A stretch of 7,995 bases of DNA from positions 1 to 7,995 of the forward strand of contig CAIVNT010000081.1 in assembly GCA_903907305.1 (NCBI GenBank), written 5' to 3'. The DNA comes from an uncultured Ignavibacteriota bacterium (GTDB taxonomy: Bacteria > Bacteroidota > Ignavibacteria > UBA10030 > UBA8401). Positions within the stretch are counted from its first letter, which is position 1, and each line of letters starts with the position of its first letter. The notes under the pieces were generated by a model. It searched no databases, was not told the DNA's origin, and saw only the letters and a program-made list of their open reading frames with translations. A program made the position numbers and the translations under genes. Below are positions 6,400-7,995 of this stretch, piece by piece.

Positions 6400-6968
6400 T
6401 GATTCAATTTTGATTTGATAAATTGCACCGCATCGTAGAGATCGGATGCATAATAATCCCGTATACCGGTCGTGAGTTCCTTTTCTGCCGCTCCGTATCC
6501 CGTAGCGACCTGGATGGAGACAGCACCGACCGATTTTCCGGTCCGGATATCAATCTCTTTGTCGCCGACAACGAACGACCGCTGAAGATCGAAACCATAT
6601 TTAGCTTTTGCATTGTTCAGCATTCCCGGACTTGGTTTTCTGCATTCGCAGTCCCGCACATACGGTGCAATGCCTTCACTGGGATGATGCGGACAGTAGA
6701 AGTAATCCAATATGGACGCGTGCTGTTCCAATAGCATCACATCGAGTGCACGATGAACGATCTTCAGATCATCTTCGCTGAACAGACCGCGGGCGATACC
6801 GGATTGGTTTGTAATGACAACAACGGGGATGTTCAGTTCATTCAATTCCCGGATCGCTTCCGCGCTGCGGGGAATAAGCTGAAGTTGACCGGGGGAAGAG
6901 AGAAAATCCACATCAACATTGATCGTACCGTCGCGGTCAACAAATACTGCAAAGTCTGCCTGGGCCAT
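6396..6968 (-). CDS. gmhB: D-glycero-D-manno-heptose 1,7-bisphosphate 7-phosphatase
   Basis: GmhB removes the 7-phosphate from heptose 1,7-bisphosphate during ADP- or GDP-heptose synthesis from sedoheptulose 7-phosphate, feeding LPS core or S-layer glycans. The 190-residue HAD-superfamily protein shows FVDRDGTIN (nucleophile D11 and acid/base D13), VVITNQSGIARG (51-62), the zinc site CPH…CEC (C92, H94, C107, C109) followed by RKPSPGML (K111), and VVGDKEID (D136). With ATG at 6968 as start, these positions agree with my memory of the E. coli GmhB numbering, which supports that start over the TTG two codons upstream (6974). It follows glgA by seven bases and overlaps the lipoprotein gene by four. 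Related HAD enzymes such as histidinol phosphatase share the fold, but the zinc motif and length favour GmhB. Confidence 0.92.
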   Translation of the reverse strand: MAQADFAVFVDRDGTINVDVDFLSSPGQLQLIPRSAEAIRELNELNIPVVVITNQSGIARGLFSEDDLKIVHRALDVMLLEQHASILDYFYCPHHPSEGIAPYVRDCECRKPSPGMLNNAKAKYGFDLQRSFVVGDKEIDIRTGKSVGAVSIQVATGYGAAEKELTTGIRDYYASDLYDAVQFIKSKLNQ

Positions 6969-6975
6969 CGTCAAA

Positions 6976-7995
6976 CTATTTCATCAGACTTCGATAGAGA
7001 TTGATATATTTTTTTGCGGAAGATTCCCATGAGAAATCTTTCGCCATGCCGTTGCGCATCACCTTTTGCCACATCTTCTGATCGCCGTACATCTTCACTG
7101 CGCGCTGGATCGTCTTCAGTAATTCTTTTCCGTCATATTTCTGGAATTTGAATCCCGTTCCGTTGCCGCTTGTTCCTACATCCTGGATCGTATCATCCAA
7201 TCCTCCGGTTGCACGGACGATCGGCACAGTTCCGTATTTCAGACTATACAGTTGATTGAGGCCACACGGCTCGTAGCGGGACGGCATCAGATACATATCG
7301 CTTCCGGCTTCGATCAAATGTGCGATCTCTTCACTCATGCCGAACATAATGCCGGCTTTCTTCGGATATTTTTTCTTCAACGATTCAAAGTAATCCTGGT
7401 ACCGTTTTTCTCCTTGGCCGATCATAATGAACTGAAGATCGAGTTTCATCATGTCATCCATGATCTCTTTTATGAGATCAATCCCTTTTTGGTCCACCAG
7501 ACGGGTAATGCAGCCGATGACCGGAACGCCTTCCTTATACTGAAGACCGAACTTCTCGCACAGCGCCATTTTGTTCTGTTCTTTGCCTTCGAGGGACTGG
7601 ATATCGTAACGCTGATCGATAGCCGGATCTGTTTCAGGATTCCAGACGGAATAATCGATGCCGTTAATGATTCCGTAGAGATCTTTTTTCCTTTTTTTCA
7701 GAATCCCTTCCATGCCGGCGCCGAATTCTTCATTCGTTGTGATCTCCTGAGCATATTTCTCGCTCACCGTTGTGATCGCATCAGCATAGACGAGTCCCGC
7801 CTTCATAAAGTTCAATTTTCCGTAGAACTCAACTCCTTCGTGCGTGAAAGTCGTTCCGGGGAGTCCGGTCTTATCGAACGACTTATCGTCGAATTGGCCC
7901 TGATAACCAAGGTTATGGATGGTAAAAACTGTCTTAATATTCTTGAATGTCGGTTCATCCTTATAGATCGTTTTCATGTAAGCGGGGATGAGACC
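6976..7995 (-). CDS. glgA: Glycogen synthase, 5' end outside the window
   Basis: GlgA is a GT5 glycosyltransferase that extends alpha-1,4-glucan chains from ADP-glucose (sometimes UDP-glucose). The frame stays open to the right edge, beginning GLIPAYMK, so the ATG at 7977 is internal. About 339 residues are present, and roughly 140-150 N-terminal residues including the KxGGL substrate loop are missing. Visible motifs in order are TVFTIHNLGYQG, FMKAGLVYADAITTVSEKYA, GIINGIDYSVWNP, IGCITRLVDQKG (the conserved Arg and Lys contacting the sugar-nucleotide diphosphate), MPSRYEPCGLNQLYSLKYG with the catalytic-region Glu, and ATGGLDDTI. The C-terminal end LYRSLMK is intact. It is the first visible gene of the leftward operon, and its promoter is not in the window. 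Confidence 0.95.
   Translation of the reverse strand, partial: GLIPAYMKTIYKDEPTFKNIKTVFTIHNLGYQGQFDDKSFDKTGLPGTTFTHEGVEFYGKLNFMKAGLVYADAITTVSEKYAQEITTNEEFGAGMEGILKKRKKDLYGIINGIDYSVWNPETDPAIDQRYDIQSLEGKEQNKMALCEKFGLQYKEGVPVIGCITRLVDQKGIDLIKEIMDDMMKLDLQFIMIGQGEKRYQDYFESLKKKYPKKAGIMFGMSEEIAHLIEAGSDMYLMPSRYEPCGLNQLYSLKYGTVPIVRATGGLDDTIQDVGTSGNGTGFKFQKYDGKELLKTIQRAVKMYGDQKMWQKVMRNGMAKDFSWESSAKKYINLYRSLMK

Noticed and set aside
7975..7977. ATG as the start of glgA
   Set aside because: The frame continues to the window edge with GLIPAY, part of the conserved glycogen synthase sequence, so this ATG is internal.

Overview
The window looks like chromosomal DNA from a member of the Bacteroidota/Chlorobi group, most plausibly a free-living Ignavibacteria-like lineage. 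This is an inference from several signs: a Bacteroidota-type serine hydroxymethyltransferase, a 'YSRYG…NPAS' outer-membrane barrel family, a lipoprotein downstream of glycogen synthase, a Gram-negative envelope gene set, moderate GC content, and A-rich translation starts that mostly lack a Shine-Dalgarno site. No rRNA, tRNA or CRISPR is visible.

Layout. Positions 2-88 hold the last 28 codons of an unidentified rightward gene. Positions 89-492 are a roughly 400 bp convergent intergenic region made almost entirely of inverted repeats. It contains a terminator-like hairpin, a ~200 bp MITE-like element with ~19 bp terminal inverted repeats and CTAG ends, and two further stem-loops. From 493 to the right edge everything is one leftward gene train. 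In transcription order it is glgA (5' end outside the window), gmhB, a lipoprotein, an outer-membrane barrel protein, rpiB, glyA, tatC and a long-chain polyprenyl diphosphate synthase. Junctions range from a 4 bp overlap (ATGA) to an 11 bp gap, so this is very likely a single operon.

How the genes fit together. The first four genes concern glycan and envelope: glycogen chain synthesis, heptose phosphate processing for LPS core or other heptose conjugates, and an exported lipoprotein/barrel pair of unknown role. RpiB interconverts pentose phosphates. GlyA supplies glycine and one-carbon units. TatC exports folded proteins. The prenyl synthase makes the isoprenoid tail of a quinone, probably menaquinone, or a related lipid. 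This is a housekeeping operon joined by translational coupling rather than one pathway.

I do not see a convincing new defence, mobile or biosynthetic system. The parts most worth a second look are the stacked palindromic repeats at 89-492 and the lipoprotein with an internal tandem duplication plus its barrel partner at 3987-6399.
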